Made by a program: the position numbers and the translations under genes | Assembly: GCA_030998015.1 (NCBI GenBank) | Contig: JARWMV010000095.1 | Location: forward strand, 1-58,430 | Direction of reading: 5' to 3' | DNA from: Ceratorhiza oryzae-sativae | Lineage: Eukaryota; Basidiomycota; Agaricomycetes; Cantharellales; Ceratobasidiaceae | DNA length: 58,430 bases | Part shown: positions 20,496-37,196 of the stretch, in pieces | Layout of the letters: each line of letters begins with the position of its first letter | Position numbering within the stretch: the first letter of the stretch is position 1 | The notes under the pieces: generated by a model | The model's input: only the letters and a program-made list of their open reading frames with translations | The model's database searches: none | Told to the model about the DNA's origin: nothing

Positions 20496-22588
20496 TTAAC
20501 CCACCCCACCCTCTTCCTCGCTTGCTTCAACCAGGTCCCATTCGCCGTGATCGTCATGACTAGTTAAACCGGCGCTCGTTAGTCCTCCTGCAATTTCGGC
20601 GATATTCTTGGAAAGTAACGCCGGAAATGATAAACTGAACGACCTGGTGGGTGGTGGCAAAGCGTGTTCTTGAGCAGCAGACGTGGCATGGGAAGCGCTT
20701 GGGAAACAGGCTCAGTGAATCTGGTTTAGGGGCAAAAGCAAAACAAACGTACAAACCGATGCCTTCAGACATAACTGTCGCCCCTAATAGCTCAAGAATC
20801 CCGGGGATAGACTCTACACTCCCAACATTCAGTGCTCCCTGGGTCCAAGCCAAATACGCGGCATTATACTGAAGCATGGTCAATGCGGCAACAAATACTT
20901 GAATCGGGGTCTGCATTTGTGGATCGCCATCCTTGTCACCCTCCTTTTCGTTTGGCAGCGGAGATTCGCCCCGGCTTGGCATGGCCACAAGGCTTGCCAC
21001 TCGAGCCCGTACTGCCGGAGCTGCAGAGTGGACCGAGACTGAGCCAGCGCGCAGCCGGGGTCCCGATCGGGAGGCTGCCAAAGGCGTTGATGTGCGGCTG
21101 GGTACACCATTCCCCAACGTATTGGAACGCGGTGTGCTTGGCGTGGACTGGGGCGTCGATCCATACGCAGAGCCGGTCACATATTTAGCGGCCGCGGAGA
21201 CACGCGAGAGGCTCAACAGACTTGGTCTCCGTTTGGAGGTGGATAGGTTAGACATGTTGGGAGATGACGTCGACCGAGATGCATTCCGGTGAGGACGCGC
21301 GTCGGGTGCTGGATCTAGATTGGCTGTAGACTCGCGTGCGGTAGTGGGTAAGTGTAAGGCCAAGGGTGTAGTATATCTATGGTCAACCGTGAGTCAAGGG
21401 CAATCAGACGACGAGCGAACACTTACTTGCCCCAACCGCCATCGGCAGTTGCACCTAAACCACGCCCAGATACTATCCAAGGAGTGCCCACCCCGATTAG
21501 AGTAGCCACCCGACTCTCCGTCCTCGGCAATTGTGTCAAGGTCGTTCTTGCTTCGCTCGGCGCCACCAGGAATGAACAAATCGTCAAAGGGTGGAGCGAT
21601 CCGAGTGGAAGAACCCCATCCAATAACAAACGGAAGCTTTACGCCGAGATAGAAGGCAGTGAGACGGATAAAGTGAATGACGTTGTAGAGTGTCATGTGC
21701 AACTGAGACGGCTTGTAACCTGGGTACGATTTGTGAGCAATGAATATCAGGAGACGAATCTTACCCACGATGCAATTCGTCAGGGGCGGGCAAGGTCATT
21801 CGGCCAAACGTCCATACGCGCTCTTCTCCGCCCATAGCAGATCGGCGTAGCTCTTCCTGCAGCTCGTAGGCATCGGCGAGTTCTCGGACGAGGACGGTCC
21901 TTGTCTCTGCCAAAGCATCGCCAATCTCCTCAAGGGCTCTCTTTGCTTCTGCAGTCGGATCTGATACTCGATGTCGTTTGGGTGCGGGGGGCGGCGATGG
22001 CGTTGCAGAGGATGTGGTCGGGAAGTGAAATAGCCGGGAGAAACGACGAGGCGGGGAGGGCGGGTCTTGTGCTGCAAAGGGAACCGAGTTCTCCCGAGAG
22101 TGATTTGAAGCAGGTTCGAGGGTCGTAGCTTGGGCGGACGCTCCAGAGGTTTCGGGGAGGAGCGCGTAGGCATGGACGAGATTGTCTCGCCGTCGGCTCA
22201 AAGTGCGCCGCAAGCTCTCGGCACGTTCCCCGGCTGGATTGCTGTGAGCAAAAGGCGCAAAAATATCGCAAAGACGGCTCGCCTTTCCGGTTCTGTTCTC
22301 TCCTGTAGACTAAATGGCCCTTGAGCGCCGCTATCTGGTCTTCCAGGGCTTGTTTCTCTGCTCGGGCCCACCGTTCGCGTTCGACGCCACTGCCCAGGAG
22401 CTTGGCGGCTCTCTCGACCTCTGTCTGTCTCTCTCCGACGGCCTTTGATATCTGTGCACGTAGCTCTCGCAAACTGTGAGGGAAACATGAGCCGGGTGTG
22501 GGCAGCCACGAGGTGCAACTCACTGGGTGCGAACGCAAGATTGGCAGATAAACTTGCGCTGCCTGTGCTCGCATACGGGGCACTCCAT
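20496..22588 (-). CDS. ATG14/UVRAG-like subunit of the class III PI3-kinase complex, multi-exon
   Basis: The ATG at 22588 begins MECPVCEHRQRKFICQSC, two CxxC pairs as at the N-terminus of ATG14-type proteins. After a ~50-nt intron follows a long helical region (LRELRAQISKAVGERQTEVERAAKLL) predicted to be coiled coil. A proline/serine-rich stretch and a second helical segment (AKRALEEIGDALAETRTVLVRELADAYELQEEL) come next. The conserved C-terminal part contains VIHFIRLTAFYLGVKLPFVI, then DDLFIPGG, and, after a long Ser/Arg-rich insert, YNAAYLAWTQG. The protein ends GEWDLVEASEEEGG, a WDLV ending seen in this family. These subunits direct Vps34/Vps15/Vps30 to autophagosome formation (ATG14) or endosomes (Vps38/UVRAG). 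The paired cysteines favour ATG14, but I cannot separate the two with certainty. Confidence 0.78.
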
Positions 22589-25515
22589 TGCTCTTGTCTA
22601 TGCCTCTCGCTTGTGCAGCATAAGCACGATGGATCGGGCGCTGTGCAAGACGGGGTCAGGAGCGATGTCGCCCAGATTAGCCTAGCTGCACGTGACATCG
22701 GCTGCCATCCTACCCCCCAAGAGCTTGAATGCATTCCATTACGACGAGTGTGAAAATGACCAGCCAAGTGACCCATTCAAACGAGCACTATAAATGAATA
22801 AACACGCAGAAGAAAAAATACAAACAAAAGCACAGAAGAGCTTCGGGCTCGGGGATGGCGTCGCCGACAACCGGCCAAGAGCTAGGAATATCGCAAAGCA
22901 GGTGTCCTCTTCGCCCGCTTGGGTGAGCCCAATTGCAATCACGAAAAATCCGCCAGCGCGTGTCTGACATCGACCCCTCTGATCCCACAATCCGGTTCCT
23001 GGATCTGGATAGCCACGCGTGCAGCCATCCTCGCAGCCAGGCGCATTATCCAGTATCATCTCGATGCCTGTCAGACAGGTTGTATGCTTCTCGCTCCCAG
23101 CTATACTGCGGCTTGAACTGCAGGCGAATTATAAGGGACGGGTGGGGCATGTGCCCGGGGGAGGGGAGGAGGGGAACGGGGTCGTCCATGCTCTTATGCC
23201 AGCTCTTGATGGGTGGGCAGACATCACTGGCTCAGGAAGCGGGTGGCATTGGGATGGCCGAAGAAGCTTCGCAAGGGGTGAAGCGCCGGGCCGAATCAGG
23301 GGGCAAGAGGGGGCGGCGCCTGGTGGGAGTAGGAAGAGCGCGTGAGATACCCCGTGGGGAGCGTGTCAAGGCTGGTTAGGGCGTATTATTAATTCTAAAT
23401 GTGACTGCCCACTCGATCGAGTACTGATGCGGTCCATTATGGCACAAATCATGCGCCAGAATATTATGGTTATTTCAGCCACTTCCTAGTCTTTTGAATG
23501 CTCTTCGCCAGCCGTCCAGTCATGAATTACGGGTCGGGGGGGGGGAAAGCGTGGTTTGGTAAGCAGGCCAGGGACGGAGTTGCAGGATTGACAGTCGTGA
23601 CAGCTGTCAATGTTGAGCTGTAGCACAAGAATAATGAGCTTTTTAACATGCATTTCCGCTGCTAGAGGAACGGTAGAGGAAGAATGAATTCGGGGGTTGT
23701 CCCTATCGTGCATCCCAGCCCCGGCGTATACAGTCTGTTTGTTCGGCCAGACACGTCGTCGGCCCCCCGCTGCCGAGCGTGAAAAGCTGAGGCCCAGACC
23801 AAAGACTGGCCCGCATGACACGTCCAACAGCGTCCGAGATGGCATTCAGATAATCTGCGGCGCGCTTTTATTCACGTGTACTGACCATCTGGGGCGTGAG
23901 CAAGACTTGCGTATCAAACCAGGGTGAAGAGTTTACCCCAAGTCAAAAACGCCCTTGATGATCGACCCACTGGCGGAGACTCTTCTTTACCCCGCGAAAC
24001 CCTATTGAAAACCATGCGCTTCGGCTAACCCAAGCGTGCGGACGCTCAGAAGCTGGGAGACGAGAGAAGCGGCAGGGATGATAGGAATGGATTAGACAAA
24101 CACCGAGAGTCAGAGGCGAGAGTGAAAACGAGTACGGTGGACAGAAAGCGACAAGTCTTTAAGTCACAAGATGGGCCATGGATCTGAGTGGAGAAAATAG
24201 GCGAATAATGATATTGAACGGGAAGCACCGGCCTGATCGCAGAAATTCAAGAGAAGGCTGATACTCAATTATTGTCGCGGTCGTTATTGGAAGGAAACAT
24301 CGTCATGCTAATGGGTTTCACATCCTGTGTAGGATACGGCCCCATCAGTCATCTTGGAGTACCCAACAATCTGGCGAAAGCCAATAGAGCTGGACGACAC
24401 TATCTGTTAGGATAGTGGCGAGGCGAGGAACACTTGGTATGCAAGGTGCTAGCCAACCAACAGATCGATCATTACCCAGACTAAAGTGATGGGCGTGCGC
24501 CGGATCAATATGAGAAGCCCCGGTTGAAAGACCGGGAATAAAAATCTAAAAATAACCATTCGCCAAGGATCGGCACATTCCGTTCATGAACTCGGAGGCT
24601 CGGACACGGGCTGGCTACAGGCCTCGACTATTAACGCCTGACCGTTGGTCCAAAATTACTGCTCATCCCAACTTGGCTAAGTTGACTGGAATCAGGATTG
24701 TACCTGCCATTCTCTGAACAAGGAACGCGTGATTGCCTGTCCTACTTGACCGGACGAGGGCCTCGGAGCTGGCGGCTTCCTGTCATCACCACCAACTTAC
24801 TGGACACCAATTGCCGTTAACAACTATTCGGGTGGATGATTGGTGAGTGGCGCAGCTTCCTAGCCAATAGCTCGGCGGTAGGCATGGTAGTAGTGAGAGT
24901 TACAAGGCACAAATAGCCATCGAATGATAAGGATAGGCTACGATGTGGTGGCAAAGTGAACGAGCTAGAGATTAAATGGGACGACAACCTTGCTTACAGC
25001 GAGCTCGTTTCTGTGCTTGACGTGAGATGGATCAGCGGCCACCAACGAGACGGATTTGGCCGTAAATAGCTTCCTCGAACCCGAAGTGATGGCCTGAGTT
25101 CAACTAAGGAAATGGCTGAGCGTGAATTTGTACAGACTTTGAGGTAGTGATAACCACGTCAAGCCGAACGTGAGGAGATTGAAAACATATCAATGTCCGA
25201 TCCGTTTTAGGATGTGAAATAGGCACGAAATGGGTGGGCCTGACTCGTAATGGATGGAGAGAGGTGCTCGGTGGAGGTATCACTGAAGCCCTATCAGTAT
25301 AAAATAAGCCAAATGCGAGGGCGGTTGCGCCAAGAGGGACAATGAAATCGGTATAGCGCCGAATACTCGCCGCGAGCGGATTAAAGTGGTCGCCACAATC
25401 ATGTGAGGTCGTGTCACGTGCTTTCCTGGCGAGTGTTCCGCGAATGGGCACTCGGACGAGCGATTTCATCAGATCAAGTCATCCTCGTTCTCAGGAATTT
25501 CATGGTGGTTGATGC
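22589..25515. other. No recognisable gene (2.9 kb)
   Basis: This is intergenic DNA between the ATG14/UVRAG-like gene start and the P-type ATPase stop. It contains a G-run at 23537-23546 and GC-rich frames on both strands (22739-23059 minus, 22933-23379 plus, 23486-23845 minus) without motifs. Such frames overlap each other and are probably chance. Confidence 0.35.
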
Positions 25516-29454
<3,939 letters not shown>

Positions 29455-30456
29455 CGAGAGGTATGACACGACACGCGCCTGCACAGCCCCATCAAGGGCT
29501 TGCAGTCACGTGTAGCGGCGAGCGAGCCACCCACATCCCACATCCCTCAGCGGCCTTGATGCCTGCATCTCGCCGCTAGCGTACCCGCTCATAACCAACC
29601 GGGACGTGTCTAGGCTGGTAAATAGCGAGGATATCTGCACAGTCATACTCGGCCCACCTCGCATCTTTTGTAAGCGGACATACCTCGAGCCTTATCTATC
29701 ACAAGCCTTTCTTTAACCAAGGCTTTCAAGCGACTACTGGCATGATTGCAGCACTGGGATGTCTTCGCGGTGCGAGCTGGCAGCTGAGTCGTCTATCGTT
29801 AAATCAAGAACCTGTCAACCTACAATAAGCCCTCGTTTGTCGCATAAAATACATAGCCAAACCCCCAGTACCCAGTATCACTGTGCCCATCACCAAATAT
29901 TCTTTCTGCGTGCAATATCTACCTGTGAACACCAGTATCAATCGATAATTCCGTTTATCGATTGCTCGGTTGAATGTCAAGTGTGTCGATAGCAGCCAAC
30001 AGTGCAACACCAACATGCCGTACTGAATCGTTTCGAACCGTCATGTGATATCACGTATACCACCCAACCAGAAATCCTGACCTTACGAAACAGTTAATTG
30101 TTTCACGTAACCAATTCTTCGAACTGTATAGTGATAATAATAGACACATTCACTCAGGATACGTCGTGTATTTCCGTCTCGTTGTTTCTCCTTTGCATGA
30201 TAGCGCATGCGCACAACCGTCCGCAGGTCGTGTATTTCCACCCTGGAGCAGCCAAGAATGCAGTGCCCAAGCAGGGCTACGAGGCATCAACGGGAGCCCG
30301 GGCAACCATTATTCGCAAGGGACGATCAACGAGTAAAAGCCTAAATGCATGTATCGACCTGCATTCCATTGATTGATCTATATTTTCACATGCATCGATC
30401 TTTGTCGAGTTTGGCATATTCTCTATTGATAAGGTCCCATTTCAACGTGCTAGCCG
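29455..30456. other. Intergenic: ATPase promoter and lactonase 3' flank
   Basis: About 1 kb without a convincing gene. The frames at 29759-29992 and 30098-30376 (both plus) lack motifs. The ATPase promoter is expected on the left side. Confidence 0.4.
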
Positions 30457-31740
30457 CTAAACCCAGAGGAAACCTGTCGGTGCAACCACGCCCGGCATCG
30501 ACGCGATGGCAGTAAGGACCTCTCCCTTTGAGCCCGATCGTTCATATATCTAATACTCGACATCAAAATCTCGACCCTTGACCCTGTCAATTCTCTACTT
30601 GCCTTGACACCCCCTTTATCGGCTCCACCAACTACGAGATACTTGTCATCCGGTCCACCAAACGCGGCCCCTCGAACGTGTCTCAACCCTGTTCGCGTGC
30701 TTGCAATCATTCTAAAGCCCTCCTTTCCATCAGAACTCTCGAGAGGAGAGAATATGGCGATGCTATCGCCTTCGGGGTGGGTCTCGTTCCGGTTTGTTAC
30801 GAACAAAAGTGGGGTGGGTGACGTTGTCAGAAGCAGTTCTGCAGCGAGAAGGGGAAGCGGTTCGGATTTCGATTCGCTCGAAGATGTAGCTGATGGAATA
30901 TCCGACGCGAGAGGAGTCGAATGGGTCTTTTCTGGAAGGGTCGAGAGAGACGCGATAACTGAGGACGACGATGTCGGAGGGAACTTATGCGCAACCAGTT
31001 TATTCGTGAGCTCGTCAACAACATAAAGCACGCCATCTAGATCCATATACCGTGTTATTGGACTCTTTGGAAGAAGGACTAGCCGAACGTACTATGCAGT
31101 TGAACATGTCTGGGACCTTCACCCGCTCCAGCCTTGATGTCACCAACCTCCTGCCACTCTCCCTGCGCACTCTTTGCGAGCCGAACAATTCGATCGGCAC
31201 CTAGATCTGGCACAAGGATTTCTGTCGGTGAGATGGGGAAGATCTGGTGAGGGTGCGGTGAACTTTGACGAGCAGAGTTTGGACCAGAGCCGGAGAGTTG
31301 AATCGGGGTGTTGGGTGATAGGAAGTGTGGTGCGGTTTTAGAGAACGCGATTGTGAGAATCGTCCCGGACGAGTACTAGGTCGGTCAGATTCTTTGTTTC
31401 AGCATGAATAGGGCTATAGGCAATGTGCACAACTCACGTTGCCGACCACAACTTCGTCCTCCAGTACGGCCAGATGTGCCGGATCCTCTCCAGCACTTCC
31501 GACACTTTCGAGCAACTTCAAACTTCCGTCACCCTTGAGCTTGAAGAGGTGGACCTTTCCATCGGTGACCTCGTTTGTCGCCAGGATAAGGCTCTTTTCG
31601 GTTGGATGTGCCGCGATCCAGCTCGGATTGGTCCCAGCGGGTGACTGAGCAACATCCTTTAATCTACCCGTGTCAGAGTTAAACTCGAGAGTGACGATGT
31701 TGGGGGTGTAGGACGCGACAAGAATGTGATATTTTGTCAT
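30457..31740 (-). CDS. Lactonase-like seven-bladed beta-propeller protein
   Basis: The ATG at 31740 begins TKYHILVASYTPNIVTLEFN, the first blade of a lactonase/6-phosphogluconolactonase-type propeller. GTNPSWIAAHPTEKSLILATNE and GEDPAHLAVLEDEVVVGN follow. After an intron (donor near 31432) come YSSGTILTIAF and SSPHPHQIFPISPTEILVPDLG with RIVRLAK, then GAGEGPRHVQLH. Later come LYVVDELTNKLVAH and a Ser/Pro-rich insert, TRTGLRHVRGAAF and DDKYLVVGGADKGGVK. The last exon gives IYERSGSKGEV and APTGFLWV before the stop at 30457-30459. The final intron (30550-30602, 53 nt) has a GC donor (AAG|GCAAGT) and an AG acceptor. The fold in fungi includes lactonases and muconate-cycloisomerase-like enzymes; the substrate is unknown. 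It is divergent from the RasGEF gene. Confidence 0.85.
30550..30602 (-). other. GC-AG intron in the lactonase-like gene
   Basis: The reading frame loses family resemblance unless 53 nt are removed between GGVK and IYERSGSKGEV. The donor is GCAAGT preceded by AAG, the normal consensus for a GC-AG intron, and the acceptor is TATTAG. Confidence 0.7.
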
Positions 31741-32694
31741 GTTCGTGGTGGTCGAGGGCAGAAAGCGATTCGCGATGGGCCGCCCCCGAACCTATGGGGG
31801 TTATCAGCAGCATTGTGGGGCTGGAAATGATCTGATGTTGACAGATGTTTGGCTACAGAATTCCCGAGGTTTGACCCTCGATTAGGATGTCTCCCCCGCT
31901 TTTTGCGAGAGCAGAGCGGAGGTGTCTAGCGCTGTAATCTCGCTAGAAAAATCGGGCGTGCTCCGAGTTTAATGCGGCGGAGTTTTCGTGGGGGCCTTCT
32001 CAAACACATTGCTGCAAATTCCTGCAATTGGTAGCAAGTTTGTTTCTCGTGCCCGAATGCAATTCATCGCTGGACCATATGTAGAACCTTTTGCCCTGTT
32101 TAGGCACTCGTCTCTGCATACAGAACACTCTAATGAACTAGTAATTTTACCCATACCGAAACTATCCCCACAGGCAGGTTGATCCCAAACGCGACTAAAG
32201 GATATCACCAGCATTTACCTCTCCCATGTGGCATTTTCTGTTATTTCTCTTGGCTTATTGACAACTGTGTGACTCGAACACGCCGAAGACCGTGTCTGTC
32301 TAAACTTGATTTCCGGCTTGTAGTAGTCCTTGTTGGTCGAATCATGAGCCATGTCGGTCCCATGTCACTTTCTGTGTGACTTACAATGGCTGGGCTTGGG
32401 AGAGTCATGTGCTGGCTGGTACCTCGCTGTTCAAATGGTAATTATTTCCGCGATCAACATTTGATAGGATTCCGAAATATTTCTCGAGAGCAAAGAGCAA
32501 GATAATGAGCAAGCGAGCTTTCAAGTGAGCCTGGGGTCTGCATGCCTCGGTAGGCGCTGGGGCACATGGAACATATTTGCAATTGATGTTCGATGCCTTG
32601 ATTGACGACCACATCTGTCTATGGTGGGTGATGACGATGCACTGCGGGCGAATCTGACATCGATTGGCAGACGAATGGGACACGACCAGACACG
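31741..32694. promoter_or_regulatory. Shared upstream region of divergent lactonase and RasGEF genes
   Basis: About 950 bp lie between two divergent start codons. I see no convincing gene; the frames at 31969-32214 and 32405-32806 (minus) lack motifs. A bidirectional promoter is plausible from the arrangement alone; no specific binding site was identified. Confidence 0.4.
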
Positions 32695-35600
32695 ATGAGC
32701 CAGCTTGCGACACCCACGACCGAAGACGCGATCCGCGCGGAGATCGCCAGCGCGGACCTGTCCATGGCCGGTGAGTGGCATCCTCCGGGCGACGAGCTGG
32801 GCTCATGTGTGGCTAGTGGATGGGTCGTTTGTCGAGACGTCGTCGTCGCACGCCGCGCGCGAGCTCAAGAAACGGCTGGATCAGCTGCTCGGTGTCGGCA
32901 AGAACGGCGTGCGCTCGCCCTACGCGCTTACCATCACCACGGCCCCCGACGGGACGCGCGTCTACCGTGTCGGGTTTCGGCCAAACGATGGGCAGGTCAT
33001 GTCGCCGACGACTGGCGAGATGGGCCGGCACGACGGGCCTGGTGGGCTGCTCTCGCCGCTCACCGCGATGAACACGAGTTCAACGGCTGGCATCCACCAA
33101 CGGGCAGCGACGCGGACCCACAGCCCGTCCAGTGTGCTGCCTGTGCCCGGAAAGACATACACTCCAAAGCAGCGGTCTGGATCCATGTCGACCAGCCGGC
33201 CCTCGACCAGCACCTGGACCGTCGAGGCTGACAAGGTTCCGCTCCCCGATGACCGCCCCTCGACTCCCGCCCTCGCATCCACAAGCGTCACCGCTCGCCC
33301 ACGTGCCTATACCAGCCCCCAGTACTATCGTCTCGACAACACAGATCTCCAGATCTATAGCCGGACCGGTGATAGCGACATCTTCAGCTCAGTCATGGGT
33401 TGGTCAGATGCGCCACGCGGTAGGCCATTATCTCAAAATCGCGTTTTCAAGCTCATCCCTCGATAGACATGGCTCGCGATCCCCGGCCGATCGGCGAGCG
33501 TCCGTTTCTGCAACTTGAGCCCGGAGCCTTCCCCTTCGGACGTGGAGTTATTTATACTCGCCCCAGCCCCAACGCTGGCGATACACGCCGCTCCTCCCTC
33601 GATGGACCATCCGCTGTCGCCACGCCACACCACCCGGCTGATAACGACCCCGACGACCCAGAATCGACCGATACCACCGACCGCCTATCGTCGATGATCA
33701 AATACCCAACGGATGTCTTCCAGGTTCTACAAACATACCGTAGCCGCCTTCCTGATCTAGACGTCGTGCTTGAGTCCAACGACACACCCACCGCCCGCCT
33801 TACCACTGCCATCTCTGCCATCCCAGAGAACGATCCCCGTTTCGTTATCTTGGGAGATATCAAACCGCCTTCGGACACCATCACCGCCTCTCGGCGCAAA
33901 ATCACAAAGCCGAAGCCGCTTGTTGTCCCCACCGACACCATGGACGGCGAACAGCGACAAGTCATGGCGGCGACCATCGAGCGATGGGTTGCCCAACTCA
34001 CCAGCGAGCTCAACTATGATGCCCTGCTAGATTTTTTCCTAACCTACCGTGCCTACGTGTCCGCCAACGACCTTTGCCACCTCTTGATTTCGCGGTTTCA
34101 CTGGGCTCTGCAGCCAACAGTCAGCGCCACCGACGAGACCGTCCGGCGCATTGTCCGCGTGCGCACATTCATCGCGTTCCGATATTGGCTCACTACGTTT
34201 TTTCAAGTCGACTTCCTACCCAACCGCACGCTCAGGAATGAGTTTACTAGCTGGCTAAACGCCCTGAGGAAGAGTCCACAGCTGCTGGCGAAACCGGATG
34301 CTGTTGTAAGCCAATCGGTCGCTCGAACGCGCTCTAAACTGACGTTTACACAGTTCATAATACAAAAACTCCGCAAGATCGTTCGTGAGTGCAGGGAGCA
34401 ACATGCCGCTCGCGCGGACCCCAAGAGTCCCCAATCACCTGTCGAGCGCGTCCCCGCCGAGCCCACTCCCCTCAACCTTCATGCGCTTCACACCGCATTC
34501 GAGCCCAACGCCCTACCAACTTCACCTACTCCTGTCAACGACTCGGACCCAGATCTGCTTGCGACAACCCCCGTACATGACCCACTTTCTGCCGTGTCTC
34601 CACACCCCAGGTCCACGCCTGCCTCTCCACCTCGAAAGTCATCCCTGGTTCTTCCGTTTCCTCGATCGGATATCCATTCACCCCGACACACGTTGGTCCC
34701 AATGCCGATGCATCATGGCCCGCTTACCCGTGCTCTTGTCAACACTATGGGTCGAATTGGGCGATGGAAGCGTGGCCTAGGAGCGAGGTCAACGATGAGC
34801 GTGGTTGCTACTGTCGGCAGCGCTGGTTGTGTGGACGCGAGCGCGTATGATAACGATTTGGGCTTGTTCGGGCTGCCTGCTGGAGTTGGACAAACCACTG
34901 GTTTGAGCGGCGTAGAGGTTGTTTCCGTGCGGGGAGGAGTTGAGGAGTACCTAAAGATGTGTGGGCTCGTTGGTAGAGGGCCTGCTTTGAGGAGCCCGAA
35001 GCTGACGCCGATGCCGAGGGGTCGGATGACGAAGCCGAGGGCGATGTTAGCGCCGAGGCCGAGGCAAATGATCTGACGATTGTTCCCACCAAGGGCTCGG
35101 AGGAGAAAGAACGGGCACATGTCAAAGGCCGAGATACCCCCACAAGTACATCAACTCCACGTCTGGCGTCGAAATTCTCGATGGAGATCGAGCATCCGCG
35201 TGGAGAGGGAGAAGACGGATCACTGAGACTCAGCCGGCGCGCGGTATGTAAATTTTGTTCATGTATTCGAGCCATACTCATCATCCTTTAGTCCGACGCT
35301 ACCCAGATGCAACTCTACGCTACGACCCTCCGTGACTCATGGCTACCTGAACCCGAAACTATCTCGATCGATGATGCCGACTTATCCGATTCAAGTTCCG
35401 AATCAGAGATCGTTCGCCGACCACCCCGGCGCTTGCCTAACCGTCGTGATCTGGAATTTGCGACGGCCCGGACCGATAGCGTTTCCAGTTTGGCTGCTCC
35501 CTCAAGCGTCCCTTCTGTCCAGTCTGTTCAGTCTGCTACTACCCCGGACAACACAGGCCTCGGGGGGCCAATCCAAGAATGGCAGGTCGACTTTCTCAAT

Positions 35601-37196
35601 GAAGATAGCGACGACGGCAAAGGCCCTGGAGATGCGGAGGCTGCTCTTCAACGCCTCGAAGGTCAGATTGACGCAGAGGAGCAAAGATCAGGGACCTCAA
35701 GGTGGACAAATGGCTGAAGCGCGTTCAAGAGCTTAGTCTACAGAGGAATGCCGCAGGCAGAGAGGGTGGTGCATTCGATTTAGCCGCCCTAGGGCTCAAC
35801 TTTGACGACGAGGATGATGAGGACGAAGAGGAGCGAGAGGAGGAAGGAGAGGCCACCCAGGAAGGGCACGAGGACGCGGAAGAAATCGCTGCCACGGTCG
35901 ACGGTACGTTTGTTGTTCAGTATTTCCCGCCACTTTTCTAATGGTATTCCAGAGCGCGAATCGGTTGTCACATCATCTCAAGTCATCGAGCAACCCAGCT
36001 CAGCATCTGTTCAACATTCGCTGCGCCCGTCAGTGGAGATACCTTCCGAGGCGAACGGTTCTTCGGCTCGCTTGCTTGGGTCGAGTGTGAGCCCGACTCA
36101 AGATGCGTCGTCGCCCCGTCAGATGGAAGCTGCCTCGCCCCGTCAGCGGATCCCGATGCAGTTCAAGAAATCTCGAGCACTGAAAGATACATCATTCCTC
36201 CTTCAGCATCGCTCCGAGGTTATTGCGAACAACCTCTCTGCCATCGAGCGCGGCTTATTCATGGCGATTTCTTTCGAGGAATTAGTTATGCACAATTGGG
36301 GACCGCAGTCACACGAGTTGGATGTGACCGATTGGATGCAGTATAGGACAGATGCAGCCCAGCATCGGATCCAACCAAGTGTCCAAAAGGAGGGCGGGCG
36401 TGATTTGTTGACCAGTGACATATTGGCGGTTCGCGCGCGATTTAACCTTACTGTCCAGTTCGTCGCAAGTGAGGTCGTGCTGGCGCATCCTTCCCAACGG
36501 GTTGGTCTCGTAAATAAATTGATTCGCATCGCCTGGGTGAGCCTATACAGCGCTTGTTCGGTTGCAGGCTAACCATTTGTTTTGAAATAGAAATTGTATC
36601 GGATGAATAACTTCGCCACGCTATGCTCTATCATCACGGGTTTAAATACCTTTTGGGTTGAGGCCGCAATGCGAAAATACTGGTCGGGCGTTGGGATGTG
36701 GGAACTGAGGGTTTTCAAGGACCTGAGATGGTTCGTGTCCTCGACGGATCACTTTCGGTTCATGCGTGACGCCATCGTTTCGGCTACCCACGACACTCCT
36801 GGGACGGCGTCGGACAAAAACTCGGACGCGACGGTCGGATGCATACCCTTCTTGGGTGGGTACCTCTTGAAGACGTATGGCGTTAAATTAACGATAGAAA
36901 CAGGGATATATCTTTCCGAACTATCCGAGTATGCAAAGCTACCCGACTTCATTGATCCCACTTGCCCAGAAGCCCCGGTTTCGCTTGACCCAACCACCGG
37001 CGAATTCGCGCCAATGCGAGACCCCGAAGTGTTTGTCGGATTACCTGAACCACCCTCGTATATGCCACTCCGTCCTCTCATAAATGTTCACAAGCAACGT
37101 CAGATTGCTGCCGTCGTTAAGGCTCTAGTGAACGGTCAACATATGGCCAGTGCCTGCAAGTTTACTATCGAGCAGAAGGTCTATTCGAAGAGCTAA
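32695..37196 (+). CDS. LTE1/Cdc25-type Ras guanine nucleotide exchange factor, multi-exon
   Basis: The ATG at 32695 gives MSQLATPTTEDAIRAEIASA; an intron follows (GTGAGT near 32772). Exon 2 encodes VDGSFVETSSSHAARELKKRL and a Ser/Pro-rich stretch. A RasGEF_N domain lies at about 33950-34400 (RWVAQLTSELNYDALLDFFLTYRAYVSANDL, then VRTFIAFRYWLTTFF), interrupted by a 48-nt intron near 34309. A long disordered region leads to an acidic stretch. An 80-nt intron at 34912-34991 (GTAGAG...TTTGAG) restores the frame there. The catalytic RasGEF domain (about 36200-37190) has ISFEELVMHNWG, RFNLTVQFVASEVVL, LIRIA, LYRMNNFATLCSIITGLN and FLGGYLLKTYG. These proteins load GTP on Ras-like GTPases; LTE1 acts in mitotic exit in yeast. 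One frame break remains near 35684, where one extra A in CAAAG would join two well-formed segments. Confidence 0.85.

Noticed and set aside
34912..34991. Frameshift in the RasGEF linker
   Set aside because: An 80-nt GT-AG intron here restores the frame exactly, so a normal intron is simpler.
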